Origin: Sphingomonas sp.
GTDB taxonomy: Bacteria; Pseudomonadota; Alphaproteobacteria; Sphingomonadales; Sphingomonadaceae
NCBI GenBank assembly: GCA_017849555.1
Contig: JAFIGU010000005.1
Coordinates: forward strand, 1 to 41,296
Reading direction: 5' to 3'
DNA length: 41,296 nt
A program made the position numbers and the translations under genes. Position 1 is the first letter of the stretch; every line of letters starts with the position of its first letter. Positions 1 to 9,272 of the stretch are shown in pieces. Under the pieces are notes generated by a model. That model searched no databases. It worked only from the letters and a program-made list of their open reading frames with translations, and was not told the origin of the DNA.

Positions 1-31
1 GAGTCTCAAGCGATGTCCTCCGTGGCTCTGG

Positions 32-52
32 ATGCCGGATCAAGTCCGGCAT
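32..52. repeat. short palindrome, dispersed-repeat type
   Basis: ATGCCGGA and TCCGGCAT form a perfect 8-bp stem around the 5-base loop TCAAG. The surrounding text (CTGGATGCCGG...CCGGCATGAC) has the form of a short intergenic repeat seen widely in alphaproteobacterial genomes. It lies downstream of the 3' end of pbpC. A run of six A follows on the plus strand, which is the wrong side for it to be an intrinsic terminator of the minus-strand gene. Confidence 0.6.
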
Positions 53-89
53 GACGACAAAAAACAATGCTGTAGAGGCCCCGGGGGGT

Positions 90-122
90 GGCCGCGTCGC
101 ACGATACGCTTGCGACGCGGCC
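90..122. terminator. perfect 12-bp hairpin downstream of pbpC
   Basis: GGCCGCGTCGCA (90-101) and TGCGACGCGGCC (111-122) pair perfectly around a 9-base loop. It lies about 90 bases past the pbpC stop. There is no T-run directly after the stem on either strand, so it is a candidate 3'-end stabiliser or terminator for pbpC and not a textbook intrinsic terminator. Nothing else gene-like is seen in 1-210. Confidence 0.45.
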
Positions 123-210
123 GGCGCGATACGCGCGCCAGTCCCGAAAGGGAGGGGGATGGGACCGAACGACAAACGCCCGCCGTGCGATCGGGTTCGA
201 TCGCCCGGAC

Positions 211-2436
211 TCAACGTACCGTGAAGATCACCCGGTCCACCGTTCGCCCCGCCAGATCGACCAATGCGAGCTGGTGCCGGCCCGGCGGCGGGAAGATCAC
301 CGGGGCCGTCGTCGCGGCGCCGAGATCGCGCATATCGAGCCGCAGCCGGTGCGTGCCCGCCGCCCCCGTCACCGATACCGCCAGCCGCTGCCGATCGCGC
401 GGGATATCGGGATCGAGCGCATAGACGCTCCCCGAAACCGGCGCGGCGATCCGCGGCCGCCGCGCCTCGGCGGGCGCGACGTCAGCGCGCGCGAACGAGG
501 TGCCGGCGAGGAACCATTCGCGGCGCGGCTGCTCGCCCGTCCCCGCGAAGGTCACGCGGCGCGCCTCGACCCCCGGCGGCGGGGGCGGCGGCGCACCGGC
601 GCGGCGGCCATTGAGCGCGAGCATCACGTCGCGCCACACCGGCGCCGCGCCGCTGGTGCCCGAGACGGCGCGCATCGCATCGCCCTCGACATTGCCCACC
701 CATACCGCGACGGTGAAGCGATCGGTGAAGCCGACGCACCAATTGTCGCGCATCGCCTTCGACGTTCCCGTCTTCACCGCCGCCCAGAACGGCAGCCGCA
801 GCGCCGAATCGAGCCCGAAGGTGCCCGCACGCGCGACGGGATCGGCCATCATGTCGCCGACGATCCACGCCGCCGCGCGGGTCGTCACCGCGCGCGGCGC
901 GGGGCGCGGATCATCCGCCGCCAGCCGCAGCGGCGCCCAGCGCCCGCCGAGCGCGAGGCTGCGATAGGCGGCGGCCTGCTCGGCGAGCGTCACCTCGGCC
1001 GAGCCGAGCGCGAGGCTGAAGCCGTAATAGGACCCGTCCTCGACCAGTCCGCGATACCCGGTATCCCATAGACGATCGCGGAACGGATCGACCCCGACGA
1101 GCAGCAGCGTGCGCACCGCGGGCACGTTGAGCGACCCGGCCAGCGCCGCGCGCGCCGAAACCGGGCCCTTGAACGCGCGATCGTAATTCTGCGGCACATA
1201 CAGCCCCGAGGCGGTATCGAGCTCGACCGGGGTATCGTCGAGGATCGAGGCGGGGGTGAGATAGCCCTTCTCGATCGCCTCGGCATAAAGGAACGGCTTG
1301 AGCGTCGACCCCGCCTGGCGATAGGCATTGGCCGCGTCGACCGAGGGCGCGCTGGAATTGCCGCCGACGCCGCCGACATAAGCGAGCACGTCGCCGCTCG
1401 CATTGTCGACCACGATCACCGCCCCGTCGCGCGCGCGGGTCGCGCCGAGCCCGAGCAATTGCCGGCGCAGCGCGGCGACCGCGACCCTTTGCACCGCGAT
1501 GTCGAGCGTGGTGGTGACGCGCATCCCCGGCCTTTTGAGCAGCCGATCGGCGAGATGCGGCGCCAGCCCCGGATCGAGCGCGAGGCTGCGCGCCGGTCCC
1601 AGCGCCGAGGCGGCAAGCGCGGGGAAACGGGCGCAATTCCCCTCGTGCGCCAGTGCGCAGGCGCGCCGCGCGACCGCCTCGGCCGGGGCCTGCGGGTTGG
1701 GCAGCAAGGCGGCGAGCAGCAACGCATCGTCGCGGGTCACGGTCGCCGGGGTCTTGCCGAACAGCCCGAGCGCCGCCGCGCCGATGCCCTGCGCCTCGCC
1801 GCGGAACCCGGCGAGGTTGAGATAGGCCTCCAATATCTGATCGCGGCTCCAATCCCCCGCGAGCGCGCGCGCCGCCCGGATCTGGCGCAATTTGTCGAGC
1901 CAGCCGCGTGCGCCCGGCCGCGCGAGATCGGGCGCGAGGAAACCGGCGAGCTGCATCGCCAGCGTGCTCGCCCCGCGCGGGCGCTTCCCCGCGACGCGAT
2001 CGCGCGCCGATGCGGCGAGCGCGAGCCAGTCGACCCCATTGTGCTGCGCGAAGCGGCGATCCTCGCTGTCGACGATCGTCGTCCGCACCACCGGCGCGAT
2101 GCGATCGAGCGGGGTCCACGCCAACCGCCGCGTCGCGAAATCGACCCGCGAGGAATCGAGCAACACGCCGTTGCGATCGTAAAGCCACGCCTCCGATGGC
2201 CGCCACGCATTGCGCACCTGCGCATAGCCGGGGAGCGGCGGCGGCCGGGTGAGCCAGTCGGCGATGCCGAACAGCACCGCAATCGCGAGGATGACCGGAA
2301 CCGCCCACCGTTCGCGCGCGCGCCCTCCCCGTTCGTGCCCAACATCCTCCCGTTCGCCCGGAGCTTGTCGAAGGGCTGTCCTTCTTCCGTGGAAGAAAGT
2401 GCAGCTCAGCCCGAACGGAGGTTTGGGGAAACGCAT
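211..2436 (-). CDS. pbpC: penicillin-binding protein 1C
   Basis: Class A penicillin-binding protein of the PBP1C type, 741 residues, inner membrane with the catalytic parts in the periplasm. A membrane anchor lies at about 46-61. The glycosyltransferase domain follows, with EDRRFAQHNGVDW at 125-137 (catalytic Glu125) and RGASTLAMQ at 154-162. The transpeptidase domain has the SxxK serine in GSTLKPF (Ser377, Lys380), an SLN triad and KTGTS, and the C-terminal BiPBP_C-type tail is present. The start at 2436 is chosen because it lies 4 bases after the stop of the alpha-2-macroglobulin gene. PBP1C genes are known to pair with this macroglobulin type, and the two are thought to act together in periplasmic repair or defence. 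Oddity: residues about 6-29 are encoded by a dispersed palindromic repeat, so the cytoplasmic tail is probably enlarged by insertion. Confidence 0.93.
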   Translation of the reverse strand: MRFPKPPFGLSCTFFHGRRTALRQAPGEREDVGHERGGRARERWAVPVILAIAVLFGIADWLTRPPPLPGYAQVRNAWRPSEAWLYDRNGVLLDSSRVDFATRRLAWTPLDRIAPVVRTTIVDSEDRRFAQHNGVDWLALAASARDRVAGKRPRGASTLAMQLAGFLAPDLARPGARGWLDKLRQIRAARALAGDWSRDQILEAYLNLAGFRGEAQGIGAAALGLFGKTPATVTRDDALLLAALLPNPQAPAEAVARRACALAHEGNCARFPALAASALGPARSLALDPGLAPHLADRLLKRPGMRVTTTLDIAVQRVAVAALRRQLLGLGATRARDGAVIVVDNASGDVLAYVGGVGGNSSAPSVDAANAYRQAGSTLKPFLYAEAIEKGYLTPASILDDTPVELDTASGLYVPQNYDRAFKGPVSARAALAGSLNVPAVRTLLLVGVDPFRDRLWDTGYRGLVEDGSYYGFSLALGSAEVTLAEQAAAYRSLALGGRWAPLRLAADDPRPAPRAVTTRAAAWIVGDMMADPVARAGTFGLDSALRLPFWAAVKTGTSKAMRDNWCVGFTDRFTVAVWVGNVEGDAMRAVSGTSGAAPVWRDVMLALNGRRAGAPPPPPPGVEARRVTFAGTGEQPRREWFLAGTSFARADVAPAEARRPRIAAPVSGSVYALDPDIPRDRQRLAVSVTGAAGTHRLRLDMRDLGAATTAPVIFPPPGRHQLALVDLAGRTVDRVIFTVR
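2350..2418. repeat. dispersed palindrome, copy R1 (inside pbpC start)
   Basis: The left arm CCGTTCGCCCGGAGCTTGTC and the right arm GCTCAGCCCGAACGG match copies R2-R4 elsewhere in the window, including the central GGAAGAAAG segment. The right arm lacks the TTCGACAA portion, so this copy is slightly decayed. It lies in frame within the first 30 codons of pbpC. Confidence 0.75.
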
Positions 2437-2440
2437 CGCG

Positions 2441-5400
2441 TCACTTCTGCACCACCACCACCGGCGCATTGGGCACCGCGGCATGGATCGCGGGCGAATA
2501 CATCGCCTCGACCCGCGTCGGCGGGAGCTGGAAGCGCCCGGCGCCGTTCAGCCGCAGCATGTACGACGCCTGGAACCGCCCGCGCGGCACCCAGGCGTAG
2601 AAAGCGCGCCACGCCGCATTGCCGCGCTCGATATAGGCCGGGACGACCCCGACCTGGACGTCCCACAGCTTGCCGTCGCCATCGACCGCGCCGAATTTGA
2701 CCCCGTCGCCGCCGCTCGCCTGGTCGGCGAGCATCTTCGATTGCCCGCCGAGATCGCCGACGATCGTCGCCCCGCCGGGGATCGGATCGTCGATCACCAC
2801 CCAGTTGCGCTCGGCGGTCGCGTCGACCGTCAGCGTGATGCGCAGCACGTCGCCGCGGGTCAGTTGCCCGGCGACGCGGCGCTGGACCACCTCGACCTTG
2901 CGCGACAGCCGATAGCCCGCCGAGAGCGGCTGGGTAAGCGGCACCGCCGCGCGCACCGAGACGGTCGCCCACGGCCCCGCCCCGCCCGACTGGCGCAGCA
3001 CCAGCGGCGTCTGCCCCGCCGGCAGCGGCAGCGACGCCTGCCGCCGGTCCGCCGCGAGCGGCCAGGCGAAGGTCGCGCTGCGCTGCCCCAGGGTCGCGGT
3101 CGTCGTCCCCGCGATCGCGGTCGCCGGATAGAGCTGGGCGAAGCGCCGCACGGTCAGCGCCCCCCAGGCGTTGGCGGTGGTGGTATCCCAGCGCCCGCGC
3201 TGCTGGCGAAGCGCGACGCCGACCATCATCTTCGGCCCCTCGTCCTGCCAGCCGGGTTTGCCGAGCACCGCGAGCAATGCCTTGATCGAGCCTTCGTCGG
3301 CCGAGGACATCAGCCACCACGGCATGTTCGACGCATCGCTGAGATCGAGCCGCGTTCCTTCATAGACCAATCGGCTGCGCAGCGCGGTCTCGCCCGCGCC
3401 GCGCAACGCCTGCGCATTGGCGAGCCCCGAGACGCGATCGAGCGCGAGGAGATAATCGGCCAGGCTCGCGGTGGGCATTTCCGCCGGGGTCAACCCGATC
3501 TGGCCGAGCATCGCCGGGGTCGCCGCGCCGGCGCGGGCGAGCGCGGCGAAGGCGGCGAGCCGCTGGAGCCGGACATCGCCATATTCCTCGCGCCGCAGCC
3601 GCCCGTCGAGCACCGCGCGCAGCCCCTCGACCATCTTGGTCCGGCTCGCCTCGGGGATCGCCAGTCCCGCCTCGCCCGCCATCGACAGGACGTAAGCGGT
3701 CAGCGCCTCCGATCCCTGCAGGCTTTCGCTCGGCCAGTAGCGCAGCAACCCGTCGGGCGCCTGATAGGCCGGGATCTCGCCCGCAAGCTGGGTCCAGCCG
3801 GCGGTATCGCCCAAAGCGACGATGCGGCTCATCCGCTGCTCGAAACATTGATAGGGATAGGCCGCCATGAACGCGCGCACCCCCGCCATCGGCGGCGCGA
3901 GCGTATCGTCGAGCCGAAGGTCGACCGATCCCATCCCGCCGCCCAATCCCTTTAGCGCCCCGGCGGGCGCGCGGATCGGGATCGTCGTTTCGGCGCCGAT
4001 GCGCGCGAGCGTCGACGCCCACACCTCGACCGGCACCGCGGGCACCACTTCCTGCGTCACCGTCACCTTGTCCGCCGCGCGGCCGTCGCTGGTCCGCGCG
4101 CTGACCTGCCAGCGCAGATTGCCCGGCTGCGGCGGCGCGGTGAGGTTCCACGCGATCGGCGCCGCGCCGCCCGCCGGGATCGTCACCGTGAGCGGCCGCC
4201 CGGTGGCGATGCGCGGGGTGAGCGCGACCTCCGCGGTCACCGTCATCGGCTTGTCCGAGCCGTTCCTGAGTGTGAACCCCGCGGCATATTGATCCCCGGT
4301 GCGCACCACCGGCGGCAGCCCGGCATAGAGCGACAGATCCTGCGCGGTGCGGATATTGGTCGCCCCCATCCCGAAGCGGTCCGCGCCGTCGGTGGCGATC
4401 GCCACCAGCCGGAACGAGGACAAGGCATCGTTGAGCACCACCGGGACGATCGCCCGCCCCTGCGCATCGAGCGCGACGCGGCCCTTCCACAACAGCACCG
4501 GCTGGAAATTCTCGCGGTTGAGCGCCGCGCTATCCGCGCCACCGCCGCCGCCCGCCTCGACCGCCTTGCGCCCGTAATGCCGCTTGCCGACCACCTGCAT
4601 CTGCGCGGTGGCGGTGAGCACCGAGAGCGGGCGTTCGCCCATCATCGCGGTGAGCACGTCCCACGATTCATTGGGGGCGAGCTGGAGCAACGCCTGGTCG
4701 ACCGCGGCGAAGGCGACATCGGCGGTCCGCGCGGGCTTGCCGTCCGGCCCGGTCACCGCGATCGCCACCTGCGCGGTCTCGCGCGCGGCATAACGCGCGC
4801 GATCGGGCTTCACCGTCACCGCCAGCTTATGCGCTTCCCACCCGACCTTCACCTTGGCGATGCCGAGGCGATAGGCCGGTTTCGACAGATCGACCGTCGC
4901 GGTCGCCGCCGGCGCCTCGTCGCGCGCGCCGAACAGGCTCTTGAACCAGCCCCACCAGCTTTGCGTCACGCGCCCGCGCACCGCCATCACCGAGACATAG
5001 ACGTCGGGCGCATAGCTCCCCGGCATCTTCACCTCGACCACCGGGTCCTTGCCCGACAATTCGGTGACGAAGCTCGACAGCACGCCCTCGCGCTCGACCG
5101 TCACCAAGGCGGTGGCGGAACGGAACGGCATCCGCACCTGGAAGCGCGCGGTGTCGCCGGCCTTATAGGTGGGCTGCTCGGCCACGACGTCCATCCGGTC
5201 GCCATTGTCGCCGCCGAACCACCAATCGTCGTCGCCCGCCAGCCACACCGAGCGGACCGCGCGCGCGACATTGCCGTCGGCATCGGCCGCGGTGGCGACG
5301 GCATAGACCTCGCCCGACACCCCCGGATCGACCGCGCATTGCGCCAGCCCCTGCGCATCGGTCGTCGCCGAACAGGAGGCGGAGAGCTTGGTCGTCCGCA

Positions 5401-8233
5401 TCTGATTGTCATAGGCGTAGAAGCCGCCGATCAGCCGGCGCCGCGCGGTAAGGATCTGCCGGCTGTACAGCGCGACATTGATCTTCTGCCCCTTGATCGG
5501 CTTGCCCTCGGGGTCGAGCGCGACGAAGCGGAGCCGCAAATCGTCCTGCTTCATCAGCCAGCCGTCGGTCTTGACCCCGAGCTGGACGCGCGAAGCGAAG
5601 ACGGGGATCGTCCGCGAGGCGGTCAAGGTCTGGCCGTTGGCGTCCTGATAATCCATCTCGACCGTCATGTCGGTCGTGCCGTCGAGCCCCTGCGGCACCT
5701 CGATCGATTGCCGCGCGGTGCCGTCGGCGCCGAGCCGCGCGGGCAAGGTCTGCGTCGGGGGCAAGGTCGGGCCGTCCTCCTCGCCGTCGCCGTTGAGCGG
5801 CTTCACGCCCTCCTGCACCGCGCGGCCGCCGAAGGTATAAGCGTCATAGCCGTCGGGCGTGTTGCGATGCGCGAACCAGCCGACGCGCATATCGACCGGC
5901 AGATTGGAGGCGCCACCGCCGGAGAGGTAACCGACGAACAGGTCGAGCGGCACCGTCTTGGGCCGCACCACCGCACCCTTCGGCCCGCTCACCGTCGCGC
6001 GCATCGTCGGCAGGCGATATTCGTCGAGCCGGAACGATTGCTGGGTGTAGATCGTCCGCTCGCCCGCGATCACGCGCAGATCGTAATCGCCCATCGGCGC
6101 GCCTTGCGGCGCGGTCCATGTCGTCTCGCCGATGCCGTTGGCGTCGATCGTCAGCGGCACGTCGAATTCGGTGTCCGATCCGCGATGCGACAGCCGCAAC
6201 GTGCCGGTGAACCCGGCGGGAATCGTAAAGCCGGCGCCGACCGGGCGGCGCACGATATGCTTCATGTGCACCGTCTCGCCGGCGCGGACCAAAGCGCGGT
6301 CGAACACGGTGTGGAACACGTCGTCGGGCTTCGAATAGCCGTACGGCAGATCGAAATCATACGGCCGGATGCCGTCGCCCCATTGGGTGAGCGTGAAGCT
6401 GAAATCGCCCCCGGCGCGCGCCGAGACCATCAGGGGATGCGTCGACGAATTGTCGTTGCAGCTGCCATAGGTCGCCGGTTCGGGCAGCCCGCCCTTGACG
6501 AACAACCCGCCCGAGCGATCGGTGATACCGCGCGCCAGCACCTCGCCGGTGCAGCTGTCGGTCACCGCGACATTGGCATTGGCGACCGGCTTGCCGCTGT
6601 CGAGCGCGGTGACCCAGGCGAGGCTGCGTTCGCGGCCCCATTTGAAATGCACCGCCATATTGGTGACGAGCGCCGCCGCCGCGACATAACGCGGCGCATC
6701 GCGCCCGAGCAAGGCGCGGCCGAGCACCGGGCTCGCCAGTTCGACGACATAGAAGCCGGGCTTGCCGAGCGGCACCCCGACCACCTCGAAATCCTGCCCC
6801 TTGCCGGGCAAGGCGACATTGAGCGGCGCGCCCTGCTTGCCGAGGATCGAGGTGTCGCCGGTGTGGTTGACCTCGACCGTTTCCTCGCCGCGCTTGACCG
6901 ATTCGTAGCGCGTATCGCCCGCGGCGGAGACGCGGCGCAGCCAGTCCGCCACCGCGCCGTCCTTGTCCGCGACGCGCAGCGCCTGCCCGCCGACGGTAAG
7001 GTTGCGGCCCTGCAGCGCGGGCTCGACATTGCGCACCGTCACCGGCAGCACGCCGCCTTCCTTCGCCTCGAGGATCCCGAACGGCGCGGCGAACTTGACC
7101 AGCGGCGGGGCGCGATCGAAGCGGATATCGAGCGGGAAGCGCTCGGCATTGGACAAGGCGCGGCCGCTCTCGTCCTTCACCCCCTGCGGCAGTTCGAGCT
7201 TCGCCGCGGTGGCATAAGGCAAGGGCGCGGCGAAGCCGATATCGGCGATCGTCGCCTTCTTCTTCTCGTCGTCGCTGAAGGTCGGCGCGATCGTCTTGCC
7301 GTCGGGCAGGGTGATGCGGATTTGCTGCGCGACCGACATCGCCACCGGCGCGGAGAAGCGCACCCACGCCTTTTCGACCGGGCTGCACCCCGCCTGCGGG
7401 TTGACCCGCGAACATTCGAACCGCGCCGCGAACGGCTTGCGCACCTTATAGTCGAAGCGCTGGTCGGCCCCGGCGAGCTTGCCGCCGACACCGGCGATAT
7501 TCGCCCCCCACACCAGCGCCATGTCGCGCCCCGGCGGCAAATTGCGGCGGCATTTCAGCGCCACCACCCCGGCGACCGCGCGCTGGCGATCGGCGGCGGA
7601 GGCGGTGGCGAGATCGCCCGGCAGCCCGGCGTTCTCCAGGAAGTTACGCACCTCCCAGCGGTCCTTGCCCATCGCGCCGATCAATTTGCCCGGCAGATCG
7701 GCGGGGAGCACGTCGACCGGGATCTTCTCGCCGATCCCGTCGACCGCGCAATAGGCATTGGCCGCGATCGAGCGCGGATCGGCGGGCATATTGGCCGCGA
7801 CGAGGAAGGTCTGGTCCTCCTCGATCTCGTCGCCCCCGCCCGAGGGGAGCACCGCGCGCGCCACCGGCCCGCCGGCATCGACGGTGAAATTCTGCGCGCC
7901 GGCCAGCGCATAGCCCGCGACGCTCCTGAGCCCGTCGACCGTCTTGAAGCGGCACGTCGTTCCGCCGGGCAGCGGGCGTTCGAATTCATAGACCCAGGTC
8001 TGCTGGTCGACCCAGCGCCCCTGCCCGGCGACCGAACATTCGGCGGTCGCCGGCGCGGCGGCGCGCGGATCGCCGAGCGGCGCCATCGGCTGGCTGAAGC
8101 GCAGGGTGAAACGCTCGATCGCCCCGCCGCCGATCCCCGGCTGGGCAAGGATCACCCGCGGCGCATTGTCGCTGAGGGCCGCGACCGGCGCGATCGCCAG
8201 CGCGAGCAGGGCAAGCTTGGCGGCGAGCTTCAT
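2441..8233 (-). CDS. bacterial alpha-2-macroglobulin family protein
   Basis: Very large periplasmic protein, 1930 residues, of the bacterial alpha-2-macroglobulin family (YfhM/ECAM relatives, usually around 1650 residues). The family traps proteases through a bait region and a reactive thioester. The thioester motif Cys-Phe-Glu-Gln is present (Cys1463-Gln1466). The N-terminal half has the repeated beta-sandwich MG domains and the C-terminal half the TED region and a receptor-like end. The N-terminus is a clear signal peptide (hydrophobic run about residues 5-20), but there is no lipobox cysteine, unlike the lipoprotein YfhM of Escherichia coli. An upstream in-frame extension to 8422 exists but would run into the corA gene. 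The start at 8233 has the signal peptide and a strong GGGAGGA ribosome site 7 bases upstream. It is co-directional with pbpC 4 bases downstream, surely one operon. Confidence 0.93.
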   Translation of the reverse strand: MKLAAKLALLALAIAPVAALSDNAPRVILAQPGIGGGAIERFTLRFSQPMAPLGDPRAAAPATAECSVAGQGRWVDQQTWVYEFERPLPGGTTCRFKTVDGLRSVAGYALAGAQNFTVDAGGPVARAVLPSGGGDEIEEDQTFLVAANMPADPRSIAANAYCAVDGIGEKIPVDVLPADLPGKLIGAMGKDRWEVRNFLENAGLPGDLATASAADRQRAVAGVVALKCRRNLPPGRDMALVWGANIAGVGGKLAGADQRFDYKVRKPFAARFECSRVNPQAGCSPVEKAWVRFSAPVAMSVAQQIRITLPDGKTIAPTFSDDEKKKATIADIGFAAPLPYATAAKLELPQGVKDESGRALSNAERFPLDIRFDRAPPLVKFAAPFGILEAKEGGVLPVTVRNVEPALQGRNLTVGGQALRVADKDGAVADWLRRVSAAGDTRYESVKRGEETVEVNHTGDTSILGKQGAPLNVALPGKGQDFEVVGVPLGKPGFYVVELASPVLGRALLGRDAPRYVAAAALVTNMAVHFKWGRERSLAWVTALDSGKPVANANVAVTDSCTGEVLARGITDRSGGLFVKGGLPEPATYGSCNDNSSTHPLMVSARAGGDFSFTLTQWGDGIRPYDFDLPYGYSKPDDVFHTVFDRALVRAGETVHMKHIVRRPVGAGFTIPAGFTGTLRLSHRGSDTEFDVPLTIDANGIGETTWTAPQGAPMGDYDLRVIAGERTIYTQQSFRLDEYRLPTMRATVSGPKGAVVRPKTVPLDLFVGYLSGGGASNLPVDMRVGWFAHRNTPDGYDAYTFGGRAVQEGVKPLNGDGEEDGPTLPPTQTLPARLGADGTARQSIEVPQGLDGTTDMTVEMDYQDANGQTLTASRTIPVFASRVQLGVKTDGWLMKQDDLRLRFVALDPEGKPIKGQKINVALYSRQILTARRRLIGGFYAYDNQMRTTKLSASCSATTDAQGLAQCAVDPGVSGEVYAVATAADADGNVARAVRSVWLAGDDDWWFGGDNGDRMDVVAEQPTYKAGDTARFQVRMPFRSATALVTVEREGVLSSFVTELSGKDPVVEVKMPGSYAPDVYVSVMAVRGRVTQSWWGWFKSLFGARDEAPAATATVDLSKPAYRLGIAKVKVGWEAHKLAVTVKPDRARYAARETAQVAIAVTGPDGKPARTADVAFAAVDQALLQLAPNESWDVLTAMMGERPLSVLTATAQMQVVGKRHYGRKAVEAGGGGGADSAALNRENFQPVLLWKGRVALDAQGRAIVPVVLNDALSSFRLVAIATDGADRFGMGATNIRTAQDLSLYAGLPPVVRTGDQYAAGFTLRNGSDKPMTVTAEVALTPRIATGRPLTVTIPAGGAAPIAWNLTAPPQPGNLRWQVSARTSDGRAADKVTVTQEVVPAVPVEVWASTLARIGAETTIPIRAPAGALKGLGGGMGSVDLRLDDTLAPPMAGVRAFMAAYPYQCFEQRMSRIVALGDTAGWTQLAGEIPAYQAPDGLLRYWPSESLQGSEALTAYVLSMAGEAGLAIPEASRTKMVEGLRAVLDGRLRREEYGDVRLQRLAAFAALARAGAATPAMLGQIGLTPAEMPTASLADYLLALDRVSGLANAQALRGAGETALRSRLVYEGTRLDLSDASNMPWWLMSSADEGSIKALLAVLGKPGWQDEGPKMMVGVALRQQRGRWDTTTANAWGALTVRRFAQLYPATAIAGTTTATLGQRSATFAWPLAADRRQASLPLPAGQTPLVLRQSGGAGPWATVSVRAAVPLTQPLSAGYRLSRKVEVVQRRVAGQLTRGDVLRITLTVDATAERNWVVIDDPIPGGATIVGDLGGQSKMLADQASGGDGVKFGAVDGDGKLWDVQVGVVPAYIERGNAAWRAFYAWVPRGRFQASYMLRLNGAGRFQLPPTRVEAMYSPAIHAAVPNAPVVVVQK

Positions 8234-8318
8234 CGAGTGTCCTCCCGAGACCGCGGCGAGGCTATCGATGAAAAGTGCCGTAAGTCCAGCAGGAAACAGC
8301 GTTAATTCGTGTAATCGC

Positions 8319-9272
8319 TCAAGCGCGGAACCAATGCCGGCGCAGGAAATAGGCAATGATTCCAACCGAGATGACGATACAGGCGATGATGATCGCATCG
8401 AACGCCCACGGCTTTTGCGCATAAGGCAGCCCGGCGACGTTCATCCCGTAAAGCCCGGTGATGAAGGTCAGCGGCAGGAACACCATCGCCGCGATCGCGA
8501 TGATCAGGCTACGCGTGTCGATCAGCTCGGCGCGCAGGTCGGTGAGCGTTTCGTGGATCAGGCTGGCGCGCTCGCGGATCGCCTCGAGCTCCTCGGCCAT
8601 GCGCGCGGCGCGATCGGCGGCGGCGGCGACATGCGCGCGATCGTCCTCGCTCAGCCAGTCGCCCTGCAATTGCGCAAGCTTGTCGAGCGCGGCGCGTTGC
8701 GGGTTGAGGAACCGGCGATAGCCGATCGCGGCGATCCGCGCCCGCGTCACCTTGCGGCGCAGCTCGTAGACGCGGTTCGCATCCAGTTCCTGCTCGCAAT
8801 CGTCGATCTGATCGCCGAGCTCGGCCACCACCGGATCGAGATCGTTGGTGATCGCGGTGGCGAAGGTGGTGATCAGATCGCCGGGATCGTCCGCTGTGCC
8901 GTCCTTCACCGCCTGCTCGACCACATCGGTCGCGACGAGATGCTTGCGCGTCACCGAGATCACCCGGCCCTTGGTGGCCCAGATCCGCACCGAGGCGAGC
9001 AGGTCGGACGGATACACCTCCTCCTCGCTCCGCCCGCGCAGGTTGAGATAGGCGCCGGTATCATAGCCGTCGCAGCGCGGGCGGGTTTCCTGCGCGGTGA
9101 GCGCCTCGACGAGATGTTCGGGAAGCCGCGCTTCGTCACGCAGCCAGGCTCGCGTCGCGTCGCCGGTGCCGGAGAAATGGACCCAGACCATCCCGGCGTC
9201 GCACGCCGCCGCTTCCTTCACCGTGATACGGCGCGCCACGCCATTGTCGATACGATAGCCGAACCCGCTCAC
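8319..9272 (-). CDS. CorA/ZntB-family divalent cation transporter
   Basis: Inner-membrane pentameric metal-ion channel of the CorA superfamily, 317 residues. The long N-terminal cytoplasmic domain is followed by two C-terminal membrane helices. The signature GMN is seen at 276-278 in GLYGMNVAGLP, right after the first helix, and the protein ends with the basic tail RRHWFRA. The acidic loop after GMN is replaced by a different sequence, and the N-terminal domain resembles ZntB more than CorA, so zinc is as likely as magnesium or cobalt. The GTG start at 9272 overlaps the stop of the upstream siroheme gene by four bases (GTGA); an ATG further upstream would lie inside that gene. Last gene of the argH operon. 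Confidence 0.88.
   Translation of the reverse strand: MSGFGYRIDNGVARRITVKEAAACDAGMVWVHFSGTGDATRAWLRDEARLPEHLVEALTAQETRPRCDGYDTGAYLNLRGRSEEEVYPSDLLASVRIWATKGRVISVTRKHLVATDVVEQAVKDGTADDPGDLITTFATAITNDLDPVVAELGDQIDDCEQELDANRVYELRRKVTRARIAAIGYRRFLNPQRAALDKLAQLQGDWLSEDDRAHVAAAADRAARMAEELEAIRERASLIHETLTDLRAELIDTRSLIIAIAAMVFLPLTFITGLYGMNVAGLPYAQKPWAFDAIIIACIVISVGIIAYFLRRHWFRA

Noticed and set aside
4289..8305. A 1338-codon open frame on the plus strand opposite the macroglobulin gene, and similar long frames opposite pbpC, argH, prs, ribBX and feoB
   Set aside because: Codon positions on the opposite strand are forced open by the very high G+C third positions; the translations are Arg/Ala/Gly/Pro-rich with no recognisable motif, while the minus-strand genes have complete families and catalytic residues.
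8234..8422. A longer N-terminus for the macroglobulin up to 8422
   Set aside because: It would overlap corA by about 100 bases and hide the signal peptide. The start at 8233 has a strong ribosome site and begins with the signal sequence.
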